In this document: one piece after another, positions 8,685 to 17,783 of the stretch
Layout of the letters: each line of letters begins with the position of its first letter
Numbering within the stretch: the first letter of the stretch is position 1
Source: Clostridia bacterium
GTDB taxonomy: Bacteria; Bacillota; Clostridia; TANB77; UBA1234
DNA: 64,000 bases
NCBI GenBank assembly: GCA_900765095.1
Contig: CAAFRB010000022.1
Span: 1-64,000, forward strand
Direction of reading: 5' to 3'
Notes under the pieces: model-generated
The model's input: only the letters and a program-made list of their open reading frames with translations
Told to the model about the DNA's origin: nothing
Database searches by the model: none
Translations under genes and position numbers: made by a program

Positions 8685-9197
8685 CTAATTAACTTTCGTA
8701 TATGTTAATGATGTCTTATTATAAGAAACTGTGTAAGCAGCATTTGAATCTTTAAAGCAAGTTTTCATGTCTTTTACTAATTTATCGATATTATTGTTAT
8801 CAGACGTTGTAGCGCTAGTATCGTATTCTATGCTAGAAGAATTTATCTCAAACATTAGAATATCTTTCTTATTAGCTTCTGTGCTCATTGAAAATTTATA
8901 AGTAATATCACCTGCAATTACTCTTATTGAGTAGTTTTCATTGCCACGAGTTTGTACTGTTCTTGGAAGTGTAATTACTGACATTATTATCTCAGCTCTG
9001 CCAGCTTTTCTCATTATATCATTTTCGTTTCCAAAAGCAGTTGCTGTAGTTCCTCGTCTGTTATATGTGTTGACATTTATGTATTGCTCTACTCTATCAT
9101 TGACACGTGAATATGATAAAATTCCACATGAAAGTGCGAACACAAACAGAAGTGTTGCACCAACCATTTGTATAAAATCAAATGAATTTTCTTCCAT
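8685..9197 (-). CDS. Membrane-anchored exported protein of the Tad-like operon
   Basis: 170 residues starting at ATG 9197, which lies nine bases after TTAGGAGG; an in-frame GTG at 9203 is too close to that site. After MEENSFDFIQ comes a hydrophobic helix (about 9-29), then a soluble domain with RRGTTATAFGNENDIMRKAGRAE and a C-terminal beta-rich part. The N-terminal anchor with a short cytoplasmic tail resembles a pseudopilin, but there is no recognised family. Position between the pilin-like pair and a TadE/F-like gene supports a structural role. Confidence 0.6.
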   Translation of the reverse strand: MEENSFDFIQMVGATLLFVFALSCGILSYSRVNDRVEQYINVNTYNRRGTTATAFGNENDIMRKAGRAEIIMSVITLPRTVQTRGNENYSIRVIAGDITYKFSMSTEANKKDILMFEINSSSIEYDTSATTSDNNNIDKLVKDMKTCFKDSNAAYTVSYNKTSLTYTKVN

Positions 9198-9265
9198 TAG
9201 CACTCGCCTCCTAACATTTTAATTAATAGAAATTTGAATTTAGTTATTATCAAATTTGCTTTCCA

Positions 9266-9291
9266 TTGACTTAAGAGATATCTTAAGTCAA
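9266..9291 (-). other. Intergenic hairpin between pilin-like gene and downstream genes
   Basis: TTGACTTAAGA (9266-9276) and TCTTAAGTCAA (9281-9291) form a perfect 11-bp stem with a four-base loop and no T-tract on the minus strand. In this operon position it may stabilise or punctuate mRNA of the upstream small, probably abundant, subunit gene. Confidence 0.6.
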
Positions 9292-9307
9292 TAAAAAACA
9301 GATTTAA

Positions 9308-9706
9308 TTATTTTATTGTTACTTTACTAACTCTTCCTACAGGATCGTAGCTTAGCGAATACGAAACTTGTTTAGTCGTATAGTTTTTAGGATCTGCTGA
9401 ATATACATTGCCAGAGCTTACCGAAATAATGTCACTAGAAAGTTCTCTTTCTATGCCATCATCTACAGCTCTATTTAAAATATTAACAGCATCTATACAC
9501 TTTATTGTACTCACTGAAGTACCAGAACTAGTTCTGTATTCTTGATAGAATCTGTTAAAGCTTTGAATCTGTGAGGCTGATAAAACATCCTCAGCAGAAG
9601 TTGCAAAGTTTCTTGCGGAGTTAAATGCGTATACAGCTACCGAAATAAGTGCAATAGCAATCAAAACTCCTCCAGCCATTAAAATAGCTTTTGATGCATT
9701 ATCCAT
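9308..9706 (-). CDS. MDNASKA-type pilin-like subunit, copy 2
   Basis: 132 residues starting at ATG 9706, eight bases after GAGGTG (an in-frame GTG at 9715 lies inside the ribosome site). The N-terminus MDNASKAILMAGGVLIAIALI is nearly the same as in the next gene upstream (9798-10193), giving a paralogous pair: seven polar residues, a hydrophobic helix (about 8-27), then a variable domain ending in a beta-rich tail. The form is that of a small pilin, but the usual class III prepilin cleavage site is missing. Two paralogues side by side in a Tad-like operon suggest major and alternate subunits. Confidence 0.65.
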   Translation of the reverse strand: MDNASKAILMAGGVLIAIALISVAVYAFNSARNFATSAEDVLSASQIQSFNRFYQEYRTSSGTSVSTIKCIDAVNILNRAVDDGIERELSSDIISVSSGNVYSADPKNYTTKQVSYSLSYDPVGRVSKVTIK

Positions 9707-9797
9707 AATTAACACCTCACAAATCTAAATTTTCATGACGGGTATTATTAGTGAATTATTTTGTTATTCACCAACAATATAAATTATCATCTTTACC

Positions 9798-10193
9798 TTA
9801 TTTTATCGCAACAGTATCATAATATCCATCACTATTTGAATCTGTTATTTCAACTGTATAGTATTTTGTATCAGTTATATTAGCTGTAGATAAATTAGCA
9901 TCCTCTATTTTATTACCATTAAGTGTTACAGTAACATCAACTGGTAAAGAATCATTTAAGTTAGATATTCTAACTTTTTCAAGTAGTTGTTTTACTGTTG
10001 ACCCTCTTACGTTTGAACCAGCATATTGGCCTAGTGTCGAGTTTGTCATTTGAGCAGCTGCATCATCTAATTGTTTATTTGCTCCTCCAATCATTGTATT
10101 TGTGCTTGAGAAGATGTAAACACCTACTCCTACTAGTGCTATTGATATTAAAACAGCACCTGCCATAATTAATGCTTTTGACGCATTATCCAT
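9798..10193 (-). CDS. MDNASKA-type pilin-like subunit, copy 1
   Basis: 131 residues starting at ATG 10193, nine bases after AAAGGA; the in-frame ATG at 10202 touches the ribosome site. MDNASKALIMAGAVLISIAL leads a single hydrophobic helix (about 8-28), followed by a Thr/Asn/Ser-rich exported domain of about 95 residues. Paralogous to the 9308-9706 product over the first 30 residues but not after. An intergenic hairpin (GTGAAT..ATTCAC near 9748-9772) separates the two genes. Likely a structural subunit of the machine encoded by the neighbouring ATPase and platform genes. Confidence 0.65.
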   Translation of the reverse strand: MDNASKALIMAGAVLISIALVGVGVYIFSSTNTMIGGANKQLDDAAAQMTNSTLGQYAGSNVRGSTVKQLLEKVRISNLNDSLPVDVTVTLNGNKIEDANLSTANITDTKYYTVEITDSNSDGYYDTVAIK

Positions 10194-10262
10194 AAAAATC
10201 ATTCCTTTCTTATATATGGTTTTTAAAGTTTGAAAACTTTATTTTGGTTGATGCTTCTTAAC

Positions 10263-12620
10263 TTACATCATTGAACCCATTTGTGTGAAGTACACGCCCA
10301 TATCCGATATACTTGTCCACATTAGTGGTATAATTAAATAACCAACAAACAATGTTACCATAGGCGCAAAGCCGATTACTTTTCCTATCTTGGCTTTTCT
10401 ATTAATTAATCTTTCGTTTGCTTCTTTACGTTTTTCTTGGAAGAAAGCTCTTTCTGTTTCAAGTTCATCAAAAGCATCTACGATTTTAACGTTCTCTACT
10501 GCTGATTGTAAGCTTTCTACAATTCTTATAAAAGGCTTATATGTTACTTCATCTTTTAATTGTTCTAGTGCTTCATAAGCACCACTTTCATAGTTATTTA
10601 AACAACGCTGTAATGGTTCCCTAAATATGCTTGAAAATCTTGTTAGCCATTCTAGTATGTATTCAACAGACACTCTCTCGATGTACATTAGCATCAATAT
10701 AATTGTCTGGAACTGCATTACTTCATCGTCCATTTCCATTTGTCTCATCTTTCTTTGGAAAGTTAAAAGCATATTTGGAAATTGATATGCAATTAAACCA
10801 ATTATCATTGCTAATACAAGCTCTGTCCATTTAAAGTATTCAGATGATAATTCTGATAATTTTTCATATATTCTTTCTGCATAACTAATTATTTGCTCTT
10901 CAGTCAACTCCACGCTATATATGTCTATAACCGCATTTTTTACATCGCTTAATTCTACATATATTCTGCCATCCGCTTTTGCATATTCTATAATGACATC
11001 TGATAGCTCTATTACGAAATTATTTCTAGGCATTTCGATACCAGCTCTTAAAATAGCATTTTGTATGTCAGCTTCACCGGTTGAAATATTTCTTGCTCTT
11101 TTTGTTGTCAAATGCTTAAATATCCTATTTGCATATTCATCTGCAACGCTGTCTGATAAAGGCATAACATTTAAAATCCACATCTGATATTCTATCTTTT
11201 GTAATGCTACATCCTTTGGATCATTTTTTACTGATTTTACAATCTCGCTATTATCCAATAACTTAGTAACGAAAAATCTATCTTCAGCGGTTAAAGACTT
11301 AGCGGTTTTAATATCCTTATCTGAAAGCTTGCCCATTATATTTCCTTCGACTGTATCATCGTATAAAACAGATTCTACTGCCATTCCGTGCATTTGATTT
11401 ATAATAAATATTGCAACGAAAAATGCGATTACTGCACATATCACTTTATTTACATATAACCATTCTACTTTTAAAGTAGAAGCTGTATCTTTTAAAAGCT
11501 TAGTTACTTTTGCATATCCTGACCTATCTTGGTTAGGCACCAAACTATCAATAATTCTTTCTACTACTGGTAGTCTGTATACTCTTTCTTGCCATGCTGA
11601 ATCACTAGAAAAAGTTCTTTGCTTGTCATCATTATCTTTTATTCTAACAAGTAACGCATAAGATAAGAATGTCATTACCAAAAGGACAATTTCCATCAAA
11701 AATCCATTTTTACCTTCATAAAAGCTTGACGTTGAAGCAAATGCGTTAACTGCCCAATCACGAAGCGGATGGATAAATAACACTGGAGCGACAGCGATAT
11801 ATGTTAAACTCTTGAACATATAATCTAATTTATCACGTTTCAAAATCTCTAATTGCAACTCTTGTGTTATATTATTTAAGTCTTTTAAGTAAAGTGAAAC
11901 TCCACCTATTTTTCTATCACCAAATTCTTTAGTCAAATACGATACACCAGCAAATATTTTTAAAAATCTGTTAGGTGCAACATCGTAATACTTTTCAAGT
12001 TCCATTTCAGGATCTGCAGAAATCAAAATGTCATAAATGATATTTGCTTGTGATACTATTTCTTGTTCTTCCATAAGTGAGGCATCGTAAACTGCTTCCT
12101 CAACCATTGATGTACTGTGAAATGCGTGTCTAACTTCTGAGAAGAATTCAAGTTCTTGATTTAGTAGTTTGTTTTCTACTTTATTAATCATTTGCTCAGT
12201 TAAATTTTCTATAACGATTAAAACACCAAGTAGTGAAATAAGCATTATAAATAAGTTATCTTTATTTATCCAAGCTATTAATATAGATATAAGTAGTGCA
12301 AGTACAATCGCTCTTAAAGTAATTCTTGCAGTATCTTTTCTGATCGTGTACTCATCATTCTGATTAACGAGCTCTAACCTTCTTCTTATCTTTCTTAAGT
12401 ATCTATTTATGACAGGGATACGTTCAATCTTTATATATACTTTCTGATAGAACGCATCCTTGCCAGAAGAAGATGATGTGGCTTCGTTCATCATTTTTTC
12501 TAATACAGCACTTTTATTCCCTCTATTTCTTTTTTGAAGTGTGTAATAAACAAACATCAAGATTGCAAATAAAATCATTGGAATTAACACAAAGCAAAAA
12601 AGTAATACTTTTGGATCCAT
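10263..12620 (-). CDS. Tad-like membrane platform protein with two T2SF domains (TadB/TadC fused in one chain)
   Basis: 785 residues, about twice the length of TadB or TadC. An N-terminal helix (about 6-27) and a pair near 100-135 precede a first cytoplasmic helical domain (FFSEVRHAFHSTSMVEEAVYDA, then a YDILIS segment) and two helices near 265-325. A linker with a third helix (about 395-415) leads to a second T2SF-like domain (helix near 600-620, then FQTIILMLMYIERVSVEYILE and a C-terminal helix near 750-770). The two halves look like TadB and TadC joined. It would be the inner-membrane assembly platform driven by the adjacent ATPase, whose gene ends 35 bases upstream. Confidence 0.75.
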   Translation of the reverse strand: MDPKVLLFCFVLIPMILFAILMFVYYTLQKRNRGNKSAVLEKMMNEATSSSSGKDAFYQKVYIKIERIPVINRYLRKIRRRLELVNQNDEYTIRKDTARITLRAIVLALLISILIAWINKDNLFIMLISLLGVLIVIENLTEQMINKVENKLLNQELEFFSEVRHAFHSTSMVEEAVYDASLMEEQEIVSQANIIYDILISADPEMELEKYYDVAPNRFLKIFAGVSYLTKEFGDRKIGGVSLYLKDLNNITQELQLEILKRDKLDYMFKSLTYIAVAPVLFIHPLRDWAVNAFASTSSFYEGKNGFLMEIVLLVMTFLSYALLVRIKDNDDKQRTFSSDSAWQERVYRLPVVERIIDSLVPNQDRSGYAKVTKLLKDTASTLKVEWLYVNKVICAVIAFFVAIFIINQMHGMAVESVLYDDTVEGNIMGKLSDKDIKTAKSLTAEDRFFVTKLLDNSEIVKSVKNDPKDVALQKIEYQMWILNVMPLSDSVADEYANRIFKHLTTKRARNISTGEADIQNAILRAGIEMPRNNFVIELSDVIIEYAKADGRIYVELSDVKNAVIDIYSVELTEEQIISYAERIYEKLSELSSEYFKWTELVLAMIIGLIAYQFPNMLLTFQRKMRQMEMDDEVMQFQTIILMLMYIERVSVEYILEWLTRFSSIFREPLQRCLNNYESGAYEALEQLKDEVTYKPFIRIVESLQSAVENVKIVDAFDELETERAFFQEKRKEANERLINRKAKIGKVIGFAPMVTLFVGYLIIPLMWTSISDMGVYFTQMGSMM

Positions 12621-12655
12621 CGTCTTCCCCCTCTCTTCTAAAGTAAAATAATTTT

Positions 12656-14560
12656 TTATTCAACAATTCTTCTGCCTGAAGAATTTGTTGCTGAGCCAAA
12701 ATAGTTAGAACAAAATTCGTCAAATAATAATTGATCTTCTTCTGACATATTTTCTCTCATTGCTTCAATATTTTCTCTAGATATAGGATTTTTGATAACA
12801 TATTGACCGTCTACGAATTGAACTATATCAACAGCTTTGTATGTTTCTGTTTCCGTTATCTTTTGGAAATATTCAGTAGCATTATCTATAAATTTATCCA
12901 TTTTACCTTCAAGAGTAGGTTCATTATGATGATCAAATGTGTAATTGTTTTTAGGTTTTACTGGTATACATTCTGTGATTCTCTCGATGTATCTGTCACC
13001 AGAATATGATTTCTTCAAATGTACTTCAAAATTTAATACGCCAACAACCTGTACTTCTGCGATTTTTTCATTATGGAACATACCAACTTTTAGAAGTGAG
13101 TTTCTTAATGAAAGAATCAAGTTGTCAAATGTTTTTGCGTGGTGAGTAAACATTGTAAATTTAGATGCAACCTGTGCCATCTGAATCATCCAAGCAGCAA
13201 CCCCGTCTGTTGCAACCTCACCTAGGATATTAACAGCACCGTCAGTTTTCTTCTGAACATCCAAACCTTCTTGTCCAGAAACTGTATCTGTTTCTCTGAA
13301 TGTTAAGATGTTTCTATCAGGATAAACTTTTCTTAAGTGCAACTCGAATGCTGTTTCTTGAACTCTTATGTTCAATGATGTGTATATGTATTTTATCATC
13401 GCCATAAGCATTGTTGTTTTACCACAACCTTGCTCACCAGTTAATGCTGTAACTCTGGCGCCTTTTACTAAGAATTTTAATAATTCTATTACTGGTTCTC
13501 TTCCTGGATGTCTTACTAAGTTTTCCAATACAGCATTTGGTGTATCGAACTTTCTTATGAAGAATGCCCAAGACTCTGACATACTTGGTCTAACTACAAC
13601 GACACGAGAACCATCTTTCATTTCATTAATCTTATAACCATTCGTGTCTGATAATTGTCCTGGATTATTATACTTATATATATTTTGACATACACGTCTT
13701 AGTTCTGAAAAAGAACCAAAAGATAAACAAGATAAGTAAATTGATTTACCTTTGTAGAATATCCAAACGCTATCGTAAGCTCTTGGAATAGTTCTCTCTG
13801 TTGTTTGTCTTAAGTAGTCACCTAACTGTGCTACTTGATACATGAATGATTCTGGTAGACCAGAAACACCACCAGAGATACCATCTATATTCATATCTCT
13901 TATCTCATCTATAACGCTAAAGCCCTTATAGTTTTGATATATTCTTTGTGATAAAATATTCAATCTATCTTCAAATGATAAATAGTCATATTCTTTTTCA
14001 AATATTGTATCAATCTCTTCAGATGTTATTACATATTGTGCAACATCTGAACCATAAACTTTCTTTTGCTCATCAAGATGATATTTCTTTATAAGTTCAC
14101 TTAAAGCGTCATATCCAAATTGTTGCTTGTACATGTATAAAAGAATATCAAATTTATCGTTTGTAGATAGTTTATCAATATTATCAAAATCAATCGCATT
14201 CGTGATATTAACTTGGTTTACGCCATACTCTCTGTGAAGTAAATCAAATATTAATTCTTTAACATATTTCTTGTCGTTTACATCACCATAAGTACAGTTT
14301 TTCAAGGCTTTCTTCAATTCGTATTTCTTATTTTTTCTTCTTTTAAGTTCATCTTCTGAAAGTCCAATATCATATAAGTTGGTTCTTGTTATTTCGTCCA
14401 TTCTAGCCTTTATAAACTCTGTCATTCGCTCTACGCTGTATATTCTGCCTTCCTTTTGCACATCTTGAATAACAGACGAATCGGACTTGGAAAATAAATA
14501 ACCTATAAATACCATAAGTCCAATTACCAATATTCCTATTAGAAGATAATTAAAAAACAT
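12656..14560 (-). CDS. cpaF: CpaF/TadA-type secretion ATPase with an N-terminal membrane anchor
   Basis: 634 residues. The Walker A motif is LTGEQGCGKTTML (about residues 380-392). A Walker-B-like segment NILGEVATDGVAAWMIQMAQ and THHAKTFDNLILSLRN follow, matching the GEVRG and TIHANS segments of CpaF with changes. The N-terminus is unusual: a hydrophobic helix (about 2-22) anchors a protein that is normally soluble, followed by some 240 residues of helical sequence lacking the ordinary CpaF N-terminal pattern. Expected role: hexameric motor for pilus or pseudopilus assembly at the inner face of the membrane. Confidence 0.85.
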   Translation of the reverse strand: MFFNYLLIGILVIGLMVFIGYLFSKSDSSVIQDVQKEGRIYSVERMTEFIKARMDEITRTNLYDIGLSEDELKRRKNKKYELKKALKNCTYGDVNDKKYVKELIFDLLHREYGVNQVNITNAIDFDNIDKLSTNDKFDILLYMYKQQFGYDALSELIKKYHLDEQKKVYGSDVAQYVITSEEIDTIFEKEYDYLSFEDRLNILSQRIYQNYKGFSVIDEIRDMNIDGISGGVSGLPESFMYQVAQLGDYLRQTTERTIPRAYDSVWIFYKGKSIYLSCLSFGSFSELRRVCQNIYKYNNPGQLSDTNGYKINEMKDGSRVVVVRPSMSESWAFFIRKFDTPNAVLENLVRHPGREPVIELLKFLVKGARVTALTGEQGCGKTTMLMAMIKYIYTSLNIRVQETAFELHLRKVYPDRNILTFRETDTVSGQEGLDVQKKTDGAVNILGEVATDGVAAWMIQMAQVASKFTMFTHHAKTFDNLILSLRNSLLKVGMFHNEKIAEVQVVGVLNFEVHLKKSYSGDRYIERITECIPVKPKNNYTFDHHNEPTLEGKMDKFIDNATEYFQKITETETYKAVDIVQFVDGQYVIKNPISRENIEAMRENMSEEDQLLFDEFCSNYFGSATNSSGRRIVE

Positions 14561-14598
14561 GTGGTCATACCACCTTTCTATCTAGGTATATAACTTTC

Positions 14599-15417
14599 TT
14601 ATCTCTCTATAATTTTAGGTTTAATTGCTTCAATAATTGCATCTGTCAAAGCAGCAACTTCCGAGATAAAGAAGCCATTTCTGTCCGTTCCCATATCTGC
14701 ATTTGAATTTTCTATAAAGAATTTTGCAACCGCACCATCATTGCAAGAATCAAAAAATTGTGTATTGTATGGTAATGTGTATATTCTCTTTTTATAATTA
14801 AATTTTCTTGCAATGTTTCTTTCATTGTATTTAGAGTATTTATCGTATCTACCTAAAACAGGTATAACAGTCTTTTCTTGTAATATTTTAAGTGTCTCCA
14901 TGTCTTTAAACAATTTCTTTAAGACTTGCATGTTCTGACCCATGTGAAAAACAATTAAATCAGATTTCTGTAAAATAGGATTAACTTCGGAAGTGCTACT
15001 ACCCTTATTCAAATCAACAAGTACTATATCATATAACTGATTTGCGTAATCAATCATGATTGGCATTGTTTCAAGAATTCTAGAATATGAATCTGGGTCA
15101 TTCTTAAAAGTACCATATAATAATTCAAGTCTTCCTTTTATTATAGGAGAAGCATAATTAGGTATACTCTCTGGAGTAAGTTTATTGCTCCTTAACAATC
15201 TGTCTAAAGCATCTATACCTGTATCTGCTGTGTCAAGTCTTGATTTCTTTTCTTGATTAAAGAAAGAAGCTTCTAATGACAAATCATTGTAATGTGTTTG
15301 TGTTATTAAAGTTTTATATTTAGTTCTTGTTGGTATCGTAGAAGCAACAGCGACTGCAGTTGCTGTATCTGATAATTGTGCTGACTCCTCTGTGCTCCAA
15401 AATGAAACAATTGGCAT
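14599..15417 (-). CDS. ParA/CpaE-like protein lacking a Walker A motif
   Basis: 272 residues. It opens MPIVSFWSTEESAQLSDTA where a ParA/MinD protein would have SFWSxKGGVGKT, so the fold start is recognisable but the P-loop is lost. A YDIVLVDLNKG segment near residue 130 corresponds to the Walker B strand, and SDLIVFHMGQN to the switch that follows. TadZ/CpaE proteins, which localise Tad machines, often have degenerate P-loops. This is one of two such genes in succession; the other is 15441-16184. Function is inferred. Confidence 0.65.
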   Translation of the reverse strand: MPIVSFWSTEESAQLSDTATAVAVASTIPTRTKYKTLITQTHYNDLSLEASFFNQEKKSRLDTADTGIDALDRLLRSNKLTPESIPNYASPIIKGRLELLYGTFKNDPDSYSRILETMPIMIDYANQLYDIVLVDLNKGSSTSEVNPILQKSDLIVFHMGQNMQVLKKLFKDMETLKILQEKTVIPVLGRYDKYSKYNERNIARKFNYKKRIYTLPYNTQFFDSCNDGAVAKFFIENSNADMGTDRNGFFISEVAALTDAIIEAIKPKIIER

Positions 15418-15440
15418 ACTACTCTCCTCGCTTTCTATAA

Positions 15441-16184
15441 TTATGCAAAAAATCTAGCTGACTTTTCTGCATTCTTCATAACTTTTTTTATCGTTTGAAG
15501 TTGTTCACCTGTGATAACCTCAACAGTACTTGCTAAAGCATCTTTATAAGATCTAGATAACATACGAATATCAAATTTATTAGAATATTGATTTTGTATG
15601 TTTACAGACAAATCACCGCCGTCATAAGGGAAATCAAGTGTTTTTTGATTCCATTCGATAGGCAAATTATCTGATATTTTTTCGATATATTTTCTATCGG
15701 CTGTTGCGATATCACTGTAGAAAGTTATTTTATGCATTGGCACAGTGCCATCAGGATCTGTTCTTCTCTTTAATGCACAAACAAATTTTAATAGTTCAAC
15801 GCCTTTATGAATATACATCTTGTCATAAGAAGACACGAAGAATAATTCGTTTGCACTCTTCAAATCATATTCTTCAATCATATCTTCTAAGTCAGTATCT
15901 ACCATTACATAGTCATATTCGTTAAAATCCTCGCCCTTAGATAGTAAATATTTCTTTAATTCCAACATATTGTTAAAGCCAACCGCTACCTCAACGCTGT
16001 CATGTTGGACAACATATTGATTTAACTCTCCTATTCCTTCTATAGTTGGAACTGTATATCTTGTTTTTTGTGTTGATGTCGCATCTAAAAAGATTACTTT
16101 TTTACCAGTTGCTGCAATTATTTTAGAGATATAACCTATCAATTCTGTTTTATCTGATTTTCCAATAAAGCCTATACATTTCAT
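15441..16184 (-). CDS. CpaE/TadZ-like ParA-family protein with deviant P-loop
   Basis: 247 residues from ATG 16184, which has AAGGGG ten bases upstream; in-frame starts further upstream lack a ribosome site. The N-terminus KCIGFIGKSDKTELIGYISK resembles the ParA P-loop with GKSDKT in place of GGVGKT. KKVIFLDATSTQ and YDYVMVDTDLEDM follow as the A' and B strands. Probably a polar-localisation or assembly ATPase relative of the pilus machine. It lies 38 bases after the CpaB-like gene and 23 before the second ParA-like gene. Confidence 0.7.
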   Translation of the reverse strand: MKCIGFIGKSDKTELIGYISKIIAATGKKVIFLDATSTQKTRYTVPTIEGIGELNQYVVQHDSVEVAVGFNNMLELKKYLLSKGEDFNEYDYVMVDTDLEDMIEEYDLKSANELFFVSSYDKMYIHKGVELLKFVCALKRRTDPDGTVPMHKITFYSDIATADRKYIEKISDNLPIEWNQKTLDFPYDGGDLSVNIQNQYSNKFDIRMLSRSYKDALASTVEVITGEQLQTIKKVMKNAEKSARFFA

Positions 16185-16222
16185 ATTGTACAATCCCCTT
16201 TCCATTTTCTCATTACGCAACT

Positions 16223-17545
16223 TTACTGAGCAAGAGCTGCTTCTCTAATCAATGTTTGTAAATATTCTTTTCTATCTGCTCTTTGTGATTGAATCTCTTT
16301 TGTAATATTTTCATTAACCTTTGATAATCTACCGCTGTCTTCTGTTTCAAGTCCTGTCATTGGATCTAATACTTTTATTGAAGTATCATTCAAATTAGCT
16401 CTTTCTTCTTCAAGTTTATCTATGTTAGCATATTTAACTTTAATTTCTTCTATTATATTTGGGTTTTGAGCAAGAAGTTTTGCAACTTCTGGTCTAACCG
16501 GATAATTAGGTGTTAATGCTTTGCTATAAATTTCTGTCTTGTTTTTATAATAACTTAGAAGATCTTCATCATTATTTTCTTTTGCTGTTCTAATAGCCTC
16601 AACATCATCAATTGTCATATTGCAATTAACATTTGCTAAAATTTCACTTACATCTAATTCTTTCTCAGTTGGTACTTTTGTCTTAGTTGTTTCTCCGCTT
16701 GTTGTTTCATCAACAATCGGATCTCCACTTTCATCAAACTTAGGTGTAGTATCTATTTCAACAGTTGTTGTATATAACTCTTGTAATTTCTTTACTGCAT
16801 CATCATATTTTGCAACATAGTCTACGTGAACGTATTCATTTAATTGTTCATCTGGATTTATATATTTAGTAGCATATACATTAATACCATCAGCTATATA
16901 TGATTCGATTATAGCACTGCTCATTCTTACGATTTCTTCTTCATCTAACTCAAGAAAAATAGAATTAGAATCTGCATTTGCTCCTGTACCTACTACTTCT
17001 TTTCCTGCAACAACTAGGTAATCCTCACCTGTTGGATATAATATTCTTATATCAATATAATCGCCTTCTACTAAGGTACTTGGTAAAGATATCATATTAA
17101 ATTCTCTTGATCTTAAATCAACGCTAAGGTTGTCTGAATCTTGCAAAAATAATGCGTCAGAAATTATTGTTCTAGCACTAGTAGCTGATTTTAGCTTTCT
17201 ACCAATAAAAGCTTTATCATAGTTATATTGTATATTTCCTGTTTTATCAGTAACAGCATTTCCGTTTTTATCAAGAATTGGAGTTGCTATATAAGCATCA
17301 TTTGGCAAAGTTTCTTTTTTAGCTTCAACTAAAGTAACATCACTTTCCGACATTATGTGATTAACAGGTAAATCTTCTGCTAATACATACGCCATTTGCG
17401 TTTCAGCCTTTACTCTTAATTCTGCTATCTCTGCTTTTTTATTCTTAGCATATAATCCAAAAATAACTCCTATTACAATTGTTGGGATTAAAAAGGCTAT
17501 AACACCTGTAGTAATCATTTTCTTTTTCATAGGTCCTAACATCAT
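16223..17545 (-). CDS. cpaB: CpaB/RcpC-like SAF-domain pilus assembly protein
   Basis: 440 residues. A basic start (MKKKM) and one hydrophobic helix (about 11-32) are followed by the SAF-type segment MAYVLAEDLPVNHIMSESDVTLVE (here split: AYVLAEDLPVNHIM, then SESDVTLVEAKKE) and YIATPILD...FIGRKLKSATSARTIISDAL, typical of CpaB/RcpC. A long acidic and coiled C-terminal half (about 240-440) has no family match. A GAGGAGAGG site precedes ATG 17545. First gene of the ten-gene operon, with a candidate promoter at 17587-17615. Expected to sit at the membrane and contact cell wall or pilus channel. Confidence 0.75.
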   Translation of the reverse strand: MMLGPMKKKMITTGVIAFLIPTIVIGVIFGLYAKNKKAEIAELRVKAETQMAYVLAEDLPVNHIMSESDVTLVEAKKETLPNDAYIATPILDKNGNAVTDKTGNIQYNYDKAFIGRKLKSATSARTIISDALFLQDSDNLSVDLRSREFNMISLPSTLVEGDYIDIRILYPTGEDYLVVAGKEVVGTGANADSNSIFLELDEEEIVRMSSAIIESYIADGINVYATKYINPDEQLNEYVHVDYVAKYDDAVKKLQELYTTTVEIDTTPKFDESGDPIVDETTSGETTKTKVPTEKELDVSEILANVNCNMTIDDVEAIRTAKENNDEDLLSYYKNKTEIYSKALTPNYPVRPEVAKLLAQNPNIIEEIKVKYANIDKLEEERANLNDTSIKVLDPMTGLETEDSGRLSKVNENITKEIQSQRADRKEYLQTLIREAALAQ

Positions 17546-17586
17546 AATATAATCCTCTCCTCTACATTACAATCTCTTACTTAAGA

Positions 17587-17615
17587 AGTTTAGCACTACA
17601 ACGCAAGAATCTCAA
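17587..17615 (-). promoter_or_regulatory. Sigma-A-type promoter for the Tad-like operon
   Basis: On the minus strand TTGAGA (17610-17615), a 17-base spacer and TAAACT (17587-17592) lie about 40 bases before the CpaB-like start. The remaining 238-base gap to the divergent cysteine desulfurase gene holds no other clear site. Confidence 0.55.
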
Positions 17616-17783
17616 TAAAAAAAGATTTTTTTAACACAAATGTAACATAAATGTAATATTAGTGTAAAAACAAACAAAGAAGCGGTTTTTATCCAATTAT
17701 CTAACAAAAAAACACATTAAAATATGAATTTTGTGGCAGATTAATTTAAGTCACATATTATATATATTAAAAGAGGTGTATTT

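Noticed and set aside
12523..12723. Small minus-strand frame bridging the ATPase and platform genes
   Set aside because: Out of frame with both neighbours and lies mostly inside their coding sequences; no ribosome site.
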